A stretch of DNA of 64,000 nt from positions 4,836,001-4,900,000 of the forward strand of contig NC_029536.1 of NCBI RefSeq assembly GCF_001577835.2, written 5' to 3'. The notes under the pieces were generated by a model. It searched no databases. It saw only the letters and a program-made list of their open reading frames with translations, and was not told where the DNA came from. Made by a program: the position numbers and the translations under genes. This DNA comes from Coturnix japonica. Its lineage: Eukaryota; Chordata; Aves; Galliformes; Phasianidae. Below, one piece after another: positions 52,401 to 64,000 of this stretch; the stretch's first letter is position 1, and the number at the start of each line of letters is the position of its first letter.

Positions 52401-55400
52401 CAGCAACTGTAGGAACAACTCAATCAGATTCATACATTTGTAACTGAAACCTTAATAATAAATACATATGAGAGATTTTAGGAAATGCATATCCTTCACA
52501 TCCTTCCTTAAGTAAATGTCAGGTAGAGCATAGGCAGAGCAAGGTGTAAGGGAGAAAGGTGTTCTGTCCTGGCTCTGCCAAGTCTTCTGTTCTCTGCAGC
52601 TTCTAAGTAAGTAGAGAGCAAGGCCAGTTCAGTAGATAGGAAGTCACCAAGGCTTGATACCAGCAGCACTGGGCTCACTCTCACTTCTGTAGCAGCTCAT
52701 CAAACCAGAGAGAATGGTGTTTAGATATAACAACTTTGAAGCAGGAAAATAAAATAACGGTCTGTAAAACTTCCACTGAAAAAGGAAAAAAGAGGAATTT
52801 TCTGGAAAAGCAAGCGTGGAGCTCCTTAAACAGACAGCTTTAGAAAATTTCTGAGAAGCACAATATCTACCGAGACAGACGAAGAAGCCTGCAGTACTGC
52901 TGGGCCTTTGTGAGTTGCTGAGTTCGAGTGGACCAGATGATGAAGTACTTCTGCAGGCAGCATTTCTCCACTTGGTGCCAGGAACTCTCCACCTCCTTCT
53001 CAGAGCTGCAGTCCTGTAATCCAGAAAAACTAAGAGGTTCTGAAGTGTCACAGTCACTCCCTGCAGCTCAGCCTGTTCTTGCTGCTATGTCTTTTGTGGA
53101 AGTGACATCTAACTTCCCATCTAACTTTCTGTTGCTAGTCCCTCCCCGCCCCCACACATCTATATACAAGGGTCTGACATCCTTTTTAAATCCTAGGCAG
53201 AAGGACAACTTCCATTTCAACTAGAAAGTGAACAGGAAGAGCTGCCCTAAGATGTGACTCAATCCCCCAACCCCCCCGGCCTTCTATCTGACCGCAAGAA
53301 GAGAAGAACAACGAGATCTTCCATACCCTGATACTGAAACCCAAAGGGGCTCTTTCCTCATTTGGGCTGTGCAAAAAGCAGTTATACATTCACACGTATT
53401 ACATCATTTTTCAGTCTCACCTCTTCCCATGTAGAGTAACTGACAAGAGGCTGGACATTACTATCTGCACTTTGCAGTGCCAAAGATTGGAACTGACCTC
53501 CCACAAACCAATTTTCTCTGCAAGAAAAAAAGCGTCATTCAGAAAAGCAAGAGAAAGAAGGAAGTATTTGTAAGGCTGTTGTGAGATGATGTGGGTGACT
53601 ATCCTGAAAGAATGAATTTGACCAGAACAAACAAGCTGCATCCTAAGGAACCAATCTCCTACTCACCCAGATCTGGTCCTCCATGGAGGAAAGGAAGCCT
53701 GCAAGCACAGCTCTCCACCCAGCTCTGCTGGCAGCTCTGCACATTGGTGTAGTTGCAAGAAGGAATTGCAATACGGCAGGTATGTCACATCCTCAGCAGT
53801 CAGAATGGAGGAGCAGCTCTGCTGGCTGCTCTCACTAAAACTGTATTCCTGCACATAAGGAGATAAAAACACGCCATGAGATAAGTGTCCTAACAGTGGG
53901 ATCACTCTGCTAACAGTTCTGACCATGTCATTTACACCTAATTTCAGCAAAGAATCAGGAAAATCCAGAATGCATCCAAAGGAAATTCAGGCTTGATGGG
54001 AAAGCAAACCATCTCAGAGGCAGAGAATATGCCCATTTGACCTTTTCTCGGTGATGAGCTTATTTGTATCTCATCCCTTCCACCTTGCAGCCACAAACAG
54101 GAGCAAAGTACACAAGAGAACCATACTAACTCAGCAGTTCCAAGTACCATTAAATGAGGAGGGCTGAGAAAGAAGTGAGTTTACAGCTTCTGATGACACA
54201 AATGCCAGTACCCTACACCCTGAGAGCATTTCAGGCCTAAACACTGAGCACAGTTCAATAATTACAATACCACGTGTTGAAGCAGAATTTATTTCCTGAA
54301 AAATCCCATTTTCAGAGCAGCTCATACACAGAGGGCAGAGAGATGACCTGTAAGAAAACTTCCTCACCTTTTCCAATGAGCTTTGAGAGGCAAGAGTAGT
54401 TGGAGCACTGCTGTGGAAGCCAGAAGATGTTGAGAGTTCCTCACAAAAAAGCACAGCAAGAGGTTCTTCACTGTGAGAGTGCTGAGGACTTTGTTTGCTC
54501 ATCAGCAGCGTGAGACATTTCTGGTGCCATAATTTCAGAGCTTTTCTGAGTCTACGCTCCTCCAAAGCCTGAGAGAAAGAACTGAAATAGAAGATACTGA
54601 GATGGCAAAGAGAGATACCAGAGGAGAACACTACTATAGACATGATGGCAATAGATAGTACAAGAGGTTTTTCCAGGGGGACTGGGAGTCAAGTGGACAC
54701 CACCAAAGAGGGTTTCAGGAACTGGCTTTGTCACTCACTCAGCTCTGCAGTGCTCATACAGCCTCTCTTTCCACAACAGATACACCCTCTGGAGTTTCAT
54801 CTTTAGGCAGAAGTCATCAAGAGAGTAGCCTGTTTTCTCAGGAAACTGTGTCCCTACAGCCCACTGTGGCTGGCTGTCATCTCCTTCTGTCGCAGTCCTG
54901 TGAGGTACTGAGCTTACAGCTGGTCCTTGGCCAATTATAGAGATTGACAAGAGACAACAATTGTCAGCAAGCATTCGTATGAAACGCAGTTCAGTCCAAC
55001 TCTCTAACAGCTTTTTTTCAAGGCTTAAGGCTTTCTTCTGGGTCTGTGAAATAGGAACTGAACTGCCTATACCATTAGAGACACATCCAGAACAACCAGC
55101 CCTCCACCCACTGCCTATGGTATTCCTTAGTTCCATGTACTGAGAACTGGAACGGGTTGCCCAGAGTCCTGGGGGGATGTCCTGTCCCTGGAGACCCTCA
55201 AATTCAGACTGGATGGCTTAGAGCTCTAAGCAACCTGATCCAGCTGTAGATGTCTTTGTTCACTGCAGGGAGTTGGATTGGAACACCCTTAAAGGTTCCT
55301 TCCAACTCAAAAGATTCTATGATTCTATACCTGTGCCTCTCTGTTATCAGGCTCTTTTCAGCAGCTTTTCAGGCTCCTCCACTTTCACAGTGGAGAAAGA

Positions 55401-58400
55401 ATAAGTCTCAGCACCTCCAAATCTTAGATTCTGCACAAGCCCCAGGACACTCACCATAATGTTGCCTCCATCTCAGGAAGAGGAAGTCTACCATTGCCTG
55501 CTTATTGCTTTCTCTGACCTGCAGCATCTGGAACCACAGTTGGAAGTATTTCCTCATTGATTCTACTCTGAGATGAATCAGGCTGCTCTTGTAATGCGCC
55601 TTCAGCTCAACAGCCTCTTTCCATGCTCTGAAGTACCTGAGAAAGACAGGTACAGAGAGACAGAATACTGAAGTACTAAATCTTTTTCTGGACTTTGACT
55701 TCTGAGCCAAAGAAGTTCCTCCTACCACTAAAATAAAATCTGTTTTGACCAAAATATATTTCTACCTTTACTCCTTAAAGGAAATAAAAAGATGACCTGA
55801 AGATGGAACAATACATCACTATCTGGGTTGGCACCATCATTCCTTGGACTTCCAGAATGAACTCCTTTATCACACTAAAAATACATCTCATCAACTTACC
55901 TGGAGACCAAGTTTCTTTGGATCTGAACTCTCAGCCCTAAAATCTTTTCCTTTTCTGAGTATCGGGACTTCCACACCTGGAAAGTGTTTTGTAGCTTCTT
56001 CTTTTCCAGCAGGGCACGTGCTTCCAGCAGCCTGCTTTCCTCATTGCTCAGCAGCTCCTTCTGAAGGCGCCACAGTCTGAAAGCTGCTGTGTTACAGGGC
56101 AGGAACAGATTGACAGGAAGAAAAACAACTGAGAAGAACTTGAAATAGCTTAGTGTCACACAGCAATCATTCCCAGGCTGAACTCCAGCTGTCTGCAAAT
56201 GGCACTTAATGGAGACAGATCACACTGCTGGAGCAACAGTATCTGCTACAGCTGAATTCATATAGGAAGCAAGACAAAAGCATATAGCAGGGCAGGTGAG
56301 CCACCCTCCACCACTACAGATATTAGCCCAGCTATTTGGAGGATCAGTTTCTGGAAGAGCCAGGTCAATGCAACAACTAGACACTGACCAAGAAACACGG
56401 TCAAACAGTGGCTCCTTTCAAGCTGCTCCACAGAACATGTGCTTACCAGCAAGGCGTCTCACATCTCTTATTGCCTGAACTCTCCAGCAGAACTCATCTC
56501 CTCTCTGCCTGCGATGAAGCTGTGTCCACAGTTCACTTTCCACCCTGAAAGTTGCAAGTATCCCTTAAAACCCTTCTGTCCAGACAGGTGCAAAGTGAAC
56601 CCAGAGCCTCCCTTCTCCCTAGGTAGCCCTATCTTTCTGTCTGGATTTCCTCTCCTGCCTTCAGAATCAACAGGCTGAACGATGGTCTTTTCCTCTGACC
56701 ATCCATAGTGTCCTTCTACAGACTGTGATGCTGGAGTGGAACAATACTATTTACATCCATATTCCACATGCAGGAGATAGCTGAACTCAAGAAAGAGTAC
56801 AGGACAGCTGTGTTAGACACAAATCAGACTGAAACAGTAGGGCATTAAAAGCTCTAAGGTACTAATTATTGCAGCAGTAATACATTCACAGACCTGGACA
56901 CAAGTTTCACACAAAAATTTCCTGTAAACCTCCTCTTGTCTGGGATACCAGTAGGAGAATCCTCTCAGCTTACCTACAAGCCTGCTCAGCTTCCTTCATG
57001 TATCCTTCTGTAAGCTGGTGCTGAGCTGAGGTTGTCATAGTTGCTAATCTTCCTATTCCAGAAAAACCCACTGATGAACTTTGGGTATAAGAATATGACT
57101 CAGACTGTGCAGCTTGTTTTTGGCTCTGTTTTGCCACAGCTTCCTTCCACTGAAGAAGAAGAAACCACATGGTTAGAACAAACTGCAGGCAGAATATCAG
57201 CACCAAGGACCACATCCCTGAATTTTAAACAGGTGCCACTTGTACTGTCCCTGGCCCATCCTCACCTTGCGAAAGCTGGCAGCTAGAAGAGCTGAGGCAC
57301 GTCTCTGCTGGGCTACCTCCAAAGCACCAAGGGCTTCCTCCACCTTTGGAGGCTGCTGTTGTCTTGCTGCAGCCCTCTTCCAGATGGTGTGGTCCCTCCA
57401 GGCATGGAAACACTGAGTTACCATTTTTCTGTCACGTAAGTGCTGGAAACTTTGAGAGAAAAAAAACCAACCAAGTGAGCTCCAGTTAACACACAAACAT
57501 TAAACACAGCCTTCAGCCATCACACTGAAAAAGAAGTATTTCAAATCATTCTGTCTACAGAGTGAAAGACCTGCAGCCTCACACCACGTCAAGGTATCCA
57601 TCTCACACTCCTCTAATCCACAGGTCACAAATTTCAACCCTATCTCACAAACAAGCCCTGTTCTTGAACTTCACTAACTGGAATGTGCATGCTACAATTT
57701 GCTGCACTGAAAAGTCATGTGTAGTACCAGTGCATCTTCATCGCTATAGTAACCGAGGTTCAATTTAGAAGGTAGAATTTTAAAGGTAAAAATATTGGAT
57801 TTTAAAGTATACTCCACTCTAGACAGCCAGCTTTTGAAAACAACCAGACGTAGCTCCTGAGCCCACCATGGCAGATCCACTGTTAAGTCCTAAAGCCAGG
57901 AATAGTTCCTCAGCCACTTTCCAGCAGCTTTCCTCCCATTAACTACCAGCACAGTCACATGTAAATTCAGAGTCCTTTTTACCTTTGCTCATTCATGTTT
58001 GGAGACAAGAAGCTGTTCTCTGACACCTGAAAACAGACAGAAGACAAGTCATTCCAGTACCCTACTGTCAAAGAGTTTGCCTATGCCCAGCATAGTAAGT
58101 CATTTTGGATGGATACCAGAGCAGTCCTGCTAAGCATTGTGTATTATATTGGGTGCTTTTGATACGTGAATGCTCTCAGGTCTTTACATTCCCAAGATCA
58201 ACCAAGCGAACAAGCAAGTGTATAGGAAGATGCATGCAAGAAAAACATGCAAATGTTGAGATGGAGTAGGATCAGAAAAAGGAGATTCTGACCATTCAGA
58301 GCCAGAAAAACATATGACAAGCATTTCCACTGCTGCTGGGCTTCAACTTTGCACCTCTATCAAAAAGTAGAAACAAGCACAGTATCTGCTATTAGGGATG

Positions 58401-60034
58401 CTACACAGTGAGCCCACCCTCACCTCACTGGGCACAGTCTCCTGTGTCTGGCTTCCTTCTTCACAGCACCGTGGTTCTCTATCATTCCTCTCTAAAGAAG
58501 GTTCTTCAGAGTGGTCAGGAGCTTCCCAATTCCTCCAGCTGCTTTGCTGGAAGTGTTTGTTTCTCCTTTCTTCTCTGTTTGCATTCACGTGTTCTATGTT
58601 GGAACAGTCACCAGTGTCTTTTCCAACCTGAGTGCTGGAGGGGCTAGACTGACTGCTGTCTCCCACTGCCATCCTGCTGCCTGCTTGAGATCTACAGTCA
58701 CACACCTCTTCTAAGCCTTTGCTGGATTCAACAGGAGGTTTGGAGTTCTCAGCTTCTACAGATTTAATGCTAAGCTTCTGTACTGGCCTAAACTCTTGAT
58801 CTCCAGAAGAAGTGACTCTTACACACACTTCCCTTGGAGTCCCATACATGGATACGCCAACGTTCATCTGCGTCCCAGCCAGCCATGTTTCCAGTGACAT
58901 GTGCAAACCCTCAGGGAGGCTTTTTTTCCAAGGCATAGCACATAGGGATGCCTCACCAGATGTCCCATCTGCTTTAAGAACCTTCTCATATGAATGATTT
59001 TTTGTATGAACATAAAAACCACTAGTTTCCAGAGTTGGCTTTGCCTGGGACTGGCATCTGAAATAAGGAGGGCAATCATTGGAGGAATCTCCTTCTGGAT
59101 CCACAAGCCTGCCAGAGCCCACCCCGGAAGACAGCCTATCTGGATGGATGCCACCTAAAAGTTTGGTTCTCCACATGCCTGAGTCAATGTATCTGCATCT
59201 GTGAGAGACAGAGATAGGTTCAGCATGCCCGAAGTCCCTTGTCACTGCACCGAAGCTTGTGCCTTTAGCAAATGGGATGCTCCATCTCAATCTTGCCTGA
59301 GCAGCACTGGTTTTTACTCCAGCTAGCTGTTCTCCTGTGCTCAGGATAATAGGAGCTGGATCATCAGGAGCAAAGCACAAACTGCCACTGACTGGAGAAG
59401 AGTTGGGCTCCAGAGGAAGGGAGGCCCGGCTTCCCATGAAAGCAATTTCTTGCTTCAGCCTCTGGATCGAACAGTACAAGGCAGCAGAAATCTGTGAGGA
59501 CGGCAAAAGAGGCTGAAGGGACTCCAAATTAGATGGACCAAAATCACTTGTAGTCAGGGTTGAACTACAACAAATGTTGACGCTTTCCCTTGAGCTCCTT
59601 GAAGAAGCTAATTTGTGTCTAAGAGAACAACCTACAGCATGAAATAGCAAAAGTGTACTGACCAGCGATGGGTTCCCAGTATCCATACAAGACACAGCAG
59701 GTGGCTGCTGCTTTTCCAAAGGATAATCACTGCTCTTGTTCCTTCCTTCTAAACAGTGATGATAAGCAGTAGGCATGGAGCAGCTACCAGCTGCCTTTGC
59801 TTTCTGACTGCACTGCTGAGGAAGGCCAAAATTCTCATTCCTTCTCCCTTCTAAGCTATAAGCCTCAAGGTGAGAGTGTCCCTGAGGGAGTTTTGCAGCA
59901 GGGAGTGCAGACACAGCAAGATGGGGAGACCTGTGAGCCACGTGCTTCGAGCTGTGCTTCTGCAGCTTAGAGTAGAGATTATTTTGTGGCTGGAAGCAGG
60001 AACTGGAGAACTGACTGGTGGTATTCCGGAACAG
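46464..60034 (-). CDS. C1orf167-like protein with SFI1-type repeats (5' end missing)
   Basis: Position next to MTHFR, tail-to-tail, matches human C1orf167, a protein of unknown function. I model 20 exons, in gene order: 58424-60034, 57983-58026, 57266-57449, 56974-57149, 56447-56544, 55900-56086, 55455-55636, 54739-55057, 54368-54581, 53667-53848, 53421-53517, 52871-53013, 52170-52378, 51667-51811, 50038-50308, 49387-49495, 49001-49149, 48685-48820, 48098-48208, 46464-46523 (about 1540 codons; human about 1450). The 537-codon first exon listed is Ser-rich and of low complexity. It starts in phase 0 after CTGGCCTTTTCAG, so an upstream exon with the ATG is missing. The remainder is a series of helical repeats around FxxWK-like cores (YFRAWKEAVELK, AFSLWKKRLAQK, KAWRTWRRRYLQ), as in centrin-binding SFI1. 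Phases agree at every junction except 49001 to 48820. Function is not known; a centrosomal role is inference. Confidence 0.83.
46756..47372 (-). repeat. CR1 LINE fragment in last intron of C1orf167-like gene
   Basis: A reverse CR1 copy of about 0.6 kb begins ATCACAGAATGGTTTGGGTT. It includes GGGCATCCACAGCCTCTCTG and runs past CAGGCTGAACAAGCCAAGCT to about AATCTTGCACTTTGCAGTGC. Parts of the ORF2 C-terminal frame remain readable on the minus strand (EGRLRLDVRGKFFTMRVV). It lies between exons 46464-46523 and 48098-48208, in the same orientation as the gene. Confidence 0.92.
48241..48492 (-). repeat. CR1 LINE fragment
   Basis: A reverse CR1 copy begins TCACAGAATGGTTTGAGTTA, only 33 bases upstream (in gene direction) of exon 48098-48208. 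That places it inside the branch-point region of that intron. It ends near GACCTCTTGTCCTGAGCAG. Confidence 0.88.
55136..55329 (+). repeat. CR1 LINE 3' tail
   Basis: A forward CR1 end, antisense to the surrounding gene, lies between exons 54739-55057 and 55455-55636. It includes GAACGGGTTGCCCAGAGTCC and ends with AAAGATTCTATGATTCTATA. Confidence 0.88.
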
Positions 60035-63000
60035 CTGAAAAGGCCAGGAGAGGTCAGTCTGCCCAGCTGACAGCAGTGAGGTGCAGCAGCCTCAAGCCAG
60101 CGATGAGAAATGTCTGCTCAACTTCTCACACCCAAATACAGATCGACTTTCATGTCCTTCTGAAAGTGTCTTTGCTCTAAAGAAAAATAAGAAGAAGTAT
60201 AAGCATACGAGTATGCACATTTCTCAGCCCATCTTCCCTAGTTTGTCACAGGCTTTAGGTACTTTCCTTGTAAGTCCCTCTGTCCCCAAAGCACCAGCAT
60301 TAATCCTGGAAGTAATATGGACACTATTACACTTCCTACTGTCAGCAGACAATCACAACCAGCAGAGCAGGAATGACTGAAGGGAAAGGTTTAATCCGCA
60401 ACAAAATTGCTAGAAGAGAAAGACTTTAAAACAAACACAGGTCACAGCAAACTAGACTGGAATACGACGATTACCCTCTTTTCACTGATCAGAGATCAAA
60501 TTCATATCTCCTTCATGCCCATTTTCTCCAAGGCTGCCAGCAATGGTACTACCTGGACTAAAGGTATTGTTTAACTGCATGTCAAGTGGATGTTTCTTCA
60601 CAAATTGTATTACAGCCCTGCAAAGGCTCAAGGCTACACAGGGCAGTTTATCCTTGTCCACACTACAGGATGGAACCATGTTTAAACATGCAGAGAATCT
60701 ACGCTGTCCACCAGTTTGGAAGAATTACAACACACAAGGGAGACCTAATTTGCAGCCTAAGTCAGGTGGTTACACATATAGATCTCATGTAGAACAGATC
60801 CTCATGTTGTAGATAACAGCAGTAAGTGCCATTCAAGGGGACTGTGCTTTCATTGCCTCAAATTTTAAATGCAAATGCCAATCACTGTCATTCCAAGCAT
60901 TCTTTGCCATTCCTCTTCTAAAACATGAAAATGATGGGGTGAAAAAGACACACAGCTAGATCATCTTTAAAGAAAAAACAGCCAACATATGGAAAGAAAA
61001 ACAGCACGGCCTAGGAAATAAATGCCCACCACCTTTTTCAAACACACTCAAGTAGCAGAAGGTCTCCATTCAAATGGCATTGTTTCTAAAGCACATAAGC
61101 TTCAGACATCCCTGGCTGCAAGAAGCCATACAAACCCCTTCAGCAACCACCACAAAGTGGGAATTGCCAAATGGACAGCAGGTCATCATGCAGTGTTGCA
61201 ATTATCCTTGGGAACTGCTGTTTCTGCCTTTCAAATGTCACCAAACACATCATTTTTGGGTTTTATTTTAAGCCAAGTAGAAGTTGGCAACTTCCAGAGT
61301 GAGCAGACAAAGCAATGCTGCCTTCTTTTGGATACCTCCCACTGCACCAACTGTAAAATCAAAATGCAGAACGGTTTTCCACAGAAGCTCTCCCTGCATC
61401 CCAAGAACACCCAGCCAAACATATGGAAGTTTTATAAAGGGTTTTGAATCATCAAACAACACAGAACCATCATACTTATCAGCACTGGTTTGTTCCGTGA
61501 AGTCTTGGTACTTTGACATTGGATTGCTTTGTTGTTTTTCAGTTCAGCAGTTCTTCCTGCCAGGTACCAAATTCTCAATACATTACCATGTTTATTTGAG
61601 TTGTTTTTCACCCGACATATTCCTAGTTTTGGTTTCATTGAGACCTGAAAGAGAAAGCTTCCATTAAGAATCATGTTTGTCATCCTTTCTGTAATTGCCA
61701 TTCAGACCTTATATAGCCACTTAAACGTTGTAGTTAATCCTACTCAAAAGGCAATAAGATTGTATGAAGAGCCTTTTAAAATTCCCTCTAAAGCCACAAG
61801 GCAAACAGCATCATTTTGCAAACTGCAAAAATCCACTACCAATGGATTCCATATGAGCATTTATGTCAGTAAACATTTAACGTGTGCTTGCTATTTACAC
61901 TGTGTAGCACGATGCTAATGCATTAAAACCCAAAATAAATCCAATTCTGCAAACAAAAATTAAGCTGATCAATGTACTTCTGTTATTACAAGCAAAGTAA
62001 ATAGCGCAGCTGATGGAAAGTAAATAAAGCTCTTTCAAGTGAGCACCACTTGAGCATTATGATATCAAGGAAGATAAACGACAAACACAAGTACTGCATA
62101 GATAAGTCCATTCTTCCCACCCCTGCTGAACAAGGCTCACGTTCCAAGTTGGAATCAGCAATTGGTTCAATACCACACATGCTTCCAATCATAGAACCAA
62201 TAGCACAGAATACCTCAGAAACATGAATTTGCCCCCCAAACCAAACCATCATCATTACTGTGAGCTTGGACTCAAGCCTCATGCCACAGAACTCTTCCCC
62301 AAAATAAAAGATGGTCACTGCTCCAGCAGCTGAGACACTCACTGACTGGGAGAGCGGCTGGCCATGCTGCTCGGCCTCACCAGAACCTCAGGGCAGATCA
62401 GCGACTCTTTGTCTGCTCCTCCGAAGGCAGGGGCAAACCTGCTGCTTTGTCCCCCCTCAACTCCCAACTCCAGCAGTGAGCTCACTCCAGCTGGGCTGCC
62501 CTAAGCAGCTTATCCCCTCCGATTAGCAACGCCGCCTGTCACCAGGGCTGCAGATGGCCACGGGGAAAGCGGCTCTCGCCCACGGCTAATTAGAACAGCG
62601 TTCTCAAGGCGGCCAGACGATGAGGGGTCTGGCACGGCAGGGCAGCTCAGCCACGACCTCTCACGGGTGCCGCAGCACAAAGCGCCCACTCAGCACCATG
62701 GAGAGGGGACACCGCTTTCTCCTCCTCACCCACCGGCTGCCAGTGATGCTTTGGGTGATGGGCCACTCTCTGCCCTCAACCCCACACCACTGAGGGAGAG
62801 GCAGCAACGACTGGTTTTTCTTCCTCAGAAGCCAGGAAAGGGGCACAGCTTTTACTGTTATCTGTCTCTGCTTTACTGCCCAGAACTGGCATCCTTGATT
62901 CACAGCAAGCGTGCTGACACCCCTGCCTTGCTTTGCTCCTCTGCGCTGCCCTCACATCTGCTGAACTCTCCGCAGGAAAACACACAGCACGTCAACTAGA

Positions 63001-64000
63001 TGGGCACCGATGCAGATTTTGTTGTTGTTTTGTTTTGTTTTCCAACGGAGAATGGCTTGGAAGAGCTTCCTTAGATGTAACCATATGTTCATGCAAATAC
63101 TCAGAAAGTGCTGCATTGAAAATTGTCTGCAGTTCACAGGTCGAGGGAAGAAAAAGCTGCCTATCTCCTGAGTGTTTGAACATGGGATCTATAAGGTCAC
63201 TGCACAGTTCTCAAGAACAGTAAAACACTGGATAAACCCACCCTGCGACTTGATAAAAAACAAACTCTGCCTACCTAGTCTTCATCATGGGAGAGTAAAT
63301 CAGATTAATGCAGCTCTGCAGCATCTACTGTGTGTTCAGCCAAGCATAAGCAACACTGGTCCAGGCACAGCAGCAGGCCATCGTAATGCTGGTGCTGTAG
63401 AGGGAACGAAGCATCTGCTAATGTTTGGAGTGACAAAACTTGAAAGAAAAATGCTTGCCTTTAAAGATACAAATGGTATGTTCCTAAGGGGTAGAGCAAA
63501 GTTAACAGGGCTTTTGGTCATTGAAGAGTCAACACAGCATCAGGTCTTGTCAGAGAAATGCAATTCTCAAATAACAAATGCATACCTTGAAAGTGAACCT
63601 GCTTCAGAAAAACACACATCTTCCCAGCTCTTGTATTTTTCTTCAGCCAAGGCTGACAATCTTTCCTTCTTCTGACAAAACCTGCTGAACATTTATTTGT
63701 AAGGATTTCCCCCTGAAAGCCACAGCAGGGCAGGTTTAATGTGTATAAGATCTACATTTATAGCTTGCCACATTCCAGAGCTCACCACAAACCCACCTCT
63801 TCCCTTCCCTAGCCCTTTAACTCACTCACCTTCACTGCCAACACATCTCCATGCGGTACCTTCCACATGTTTGCTTAATGCTTACAACAGAGCCATTGAA
63901 GCCTTGTAGACCTTGCCCCCTAATAACCCTCCCAGAGCCTCAGGAATAGCAGTGTTTTCAAATGAAACATGGGTGACCAGTGTAATTTTTCTTTCTAACA
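60035..64000. other. Upstream region of the C1orf167-like gene, 5' exons not resolved
   Basis: The first exon(s) of the C1orf167-like gene should lie here or beyond the window, but I could not support any. Minus-strand frames at 60482-60679 and 61986-62342 have no convincing splice partners or similarity. By human synteny AGTRAP would be the next gene to the right, and no AGTRAP-like membrane protein is visible. No CR1 copies were recognised in this stretch. Confidence 0.45.
62345..62720. promoter_or_regulatory. CpG-richer patch, candidate promoter
   Basis: About 375 bases with roughly twenty CpG dinucleotides stand out from CpG-poor surroundings; examples are AACGCCGCCTGTC, AAAGCGGCTCTCGCC and GGCGGCCAGACG. 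It may be the promoter and first exon of the C1orf167-like gene, 2.3-2.7 kb upstream of its first recognised exon, or another regulatory element. No transcript evidence is visible. Confidence 0.35.

Noticed and set aside
60482-60679. A 65-codon minus-strand frame, considered as an upstream exon of the C1orf167-like gene.
   Set aside because: No clear acceptor and donor pair matches the phase-0 entry of the exon ending at 60034.
61986-62342. A 118-codon minus-strand frame with hydrophobic stretches, considered as an AGTRAP-like membrane protein.
   Set aside because: The sequence does not resemble AGTRAP, lacks splice sites, and its hydrophobic runs look incidental.

Overview
The window is bird nuclear DNA. 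It carries spliced vertebrate genes with GT/AG introns and many CR1 LINE fragments, the typical avian repeat. Three natriuretic-peptide genes, CLCN6, MTHFR and a C1orf167-like gene lie in the order of human 1p36.22, seen here in reverse. The C-type and B-type hormones match what I remember of the chicken peptides, so a galliform, probably chicken (chromosome 21 from memory), is likely.

Layout. 1-3490 holds CR1 pieces and no gene I can support. 3491-5310 is CNP3 (C-type natriuretic peptide 3, + strand). 7983-8790 is a divergent natriuretic peptide that fits avian renal natriuretic peptide (RNP, + strand). 12071-14385 is NPPB (BNP, the peptide once called chicken ANP, + strand). No ANP-like ring was found between NPPB and CLCN6. 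18490-36011 is CLCN6 (- strand): 23 coding exons that join in phase to 868 codons. A short GC-rich head-to-head promoter (about 36012-36230) separates it from MTHFR (+ strand): 11 coding exons, 651 codons, 37958-44535. MTHFR runs tail-to-tail into a C1orf167-like gene (- strand, 46464-60034), modelled as 20 coding exons (about 1540 codons). It has one very large low-complexity exon followed by many SFI1-like tryptophan repeats. Its 5' end is not resolved. 60035-64000 holds no exon I can support, only a CpG-richer patch near 62.4-62.7 kb.

How the genes relate. The three hormone genes are a tandem family descended from a CNP-like gene. All have a TATA box, a signal-peptide exon, a ring exon and a short third exon. 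CLCN6 is a late-endosomal chloride/proton exchanger and MTHFR a cytosolic folate enzyme; they are linked by a shared promoter, not by pathway. The points most worth checking are a reading-frame break inside the RNP ring exon, the divergent RNP ring and tail, the apparent lack of ANP, three CACGTG boxes at the CLCN6/MTHFR promoter, and the SFI1-like architecture (with one phase conflict) of the C1orf167 orthologue.
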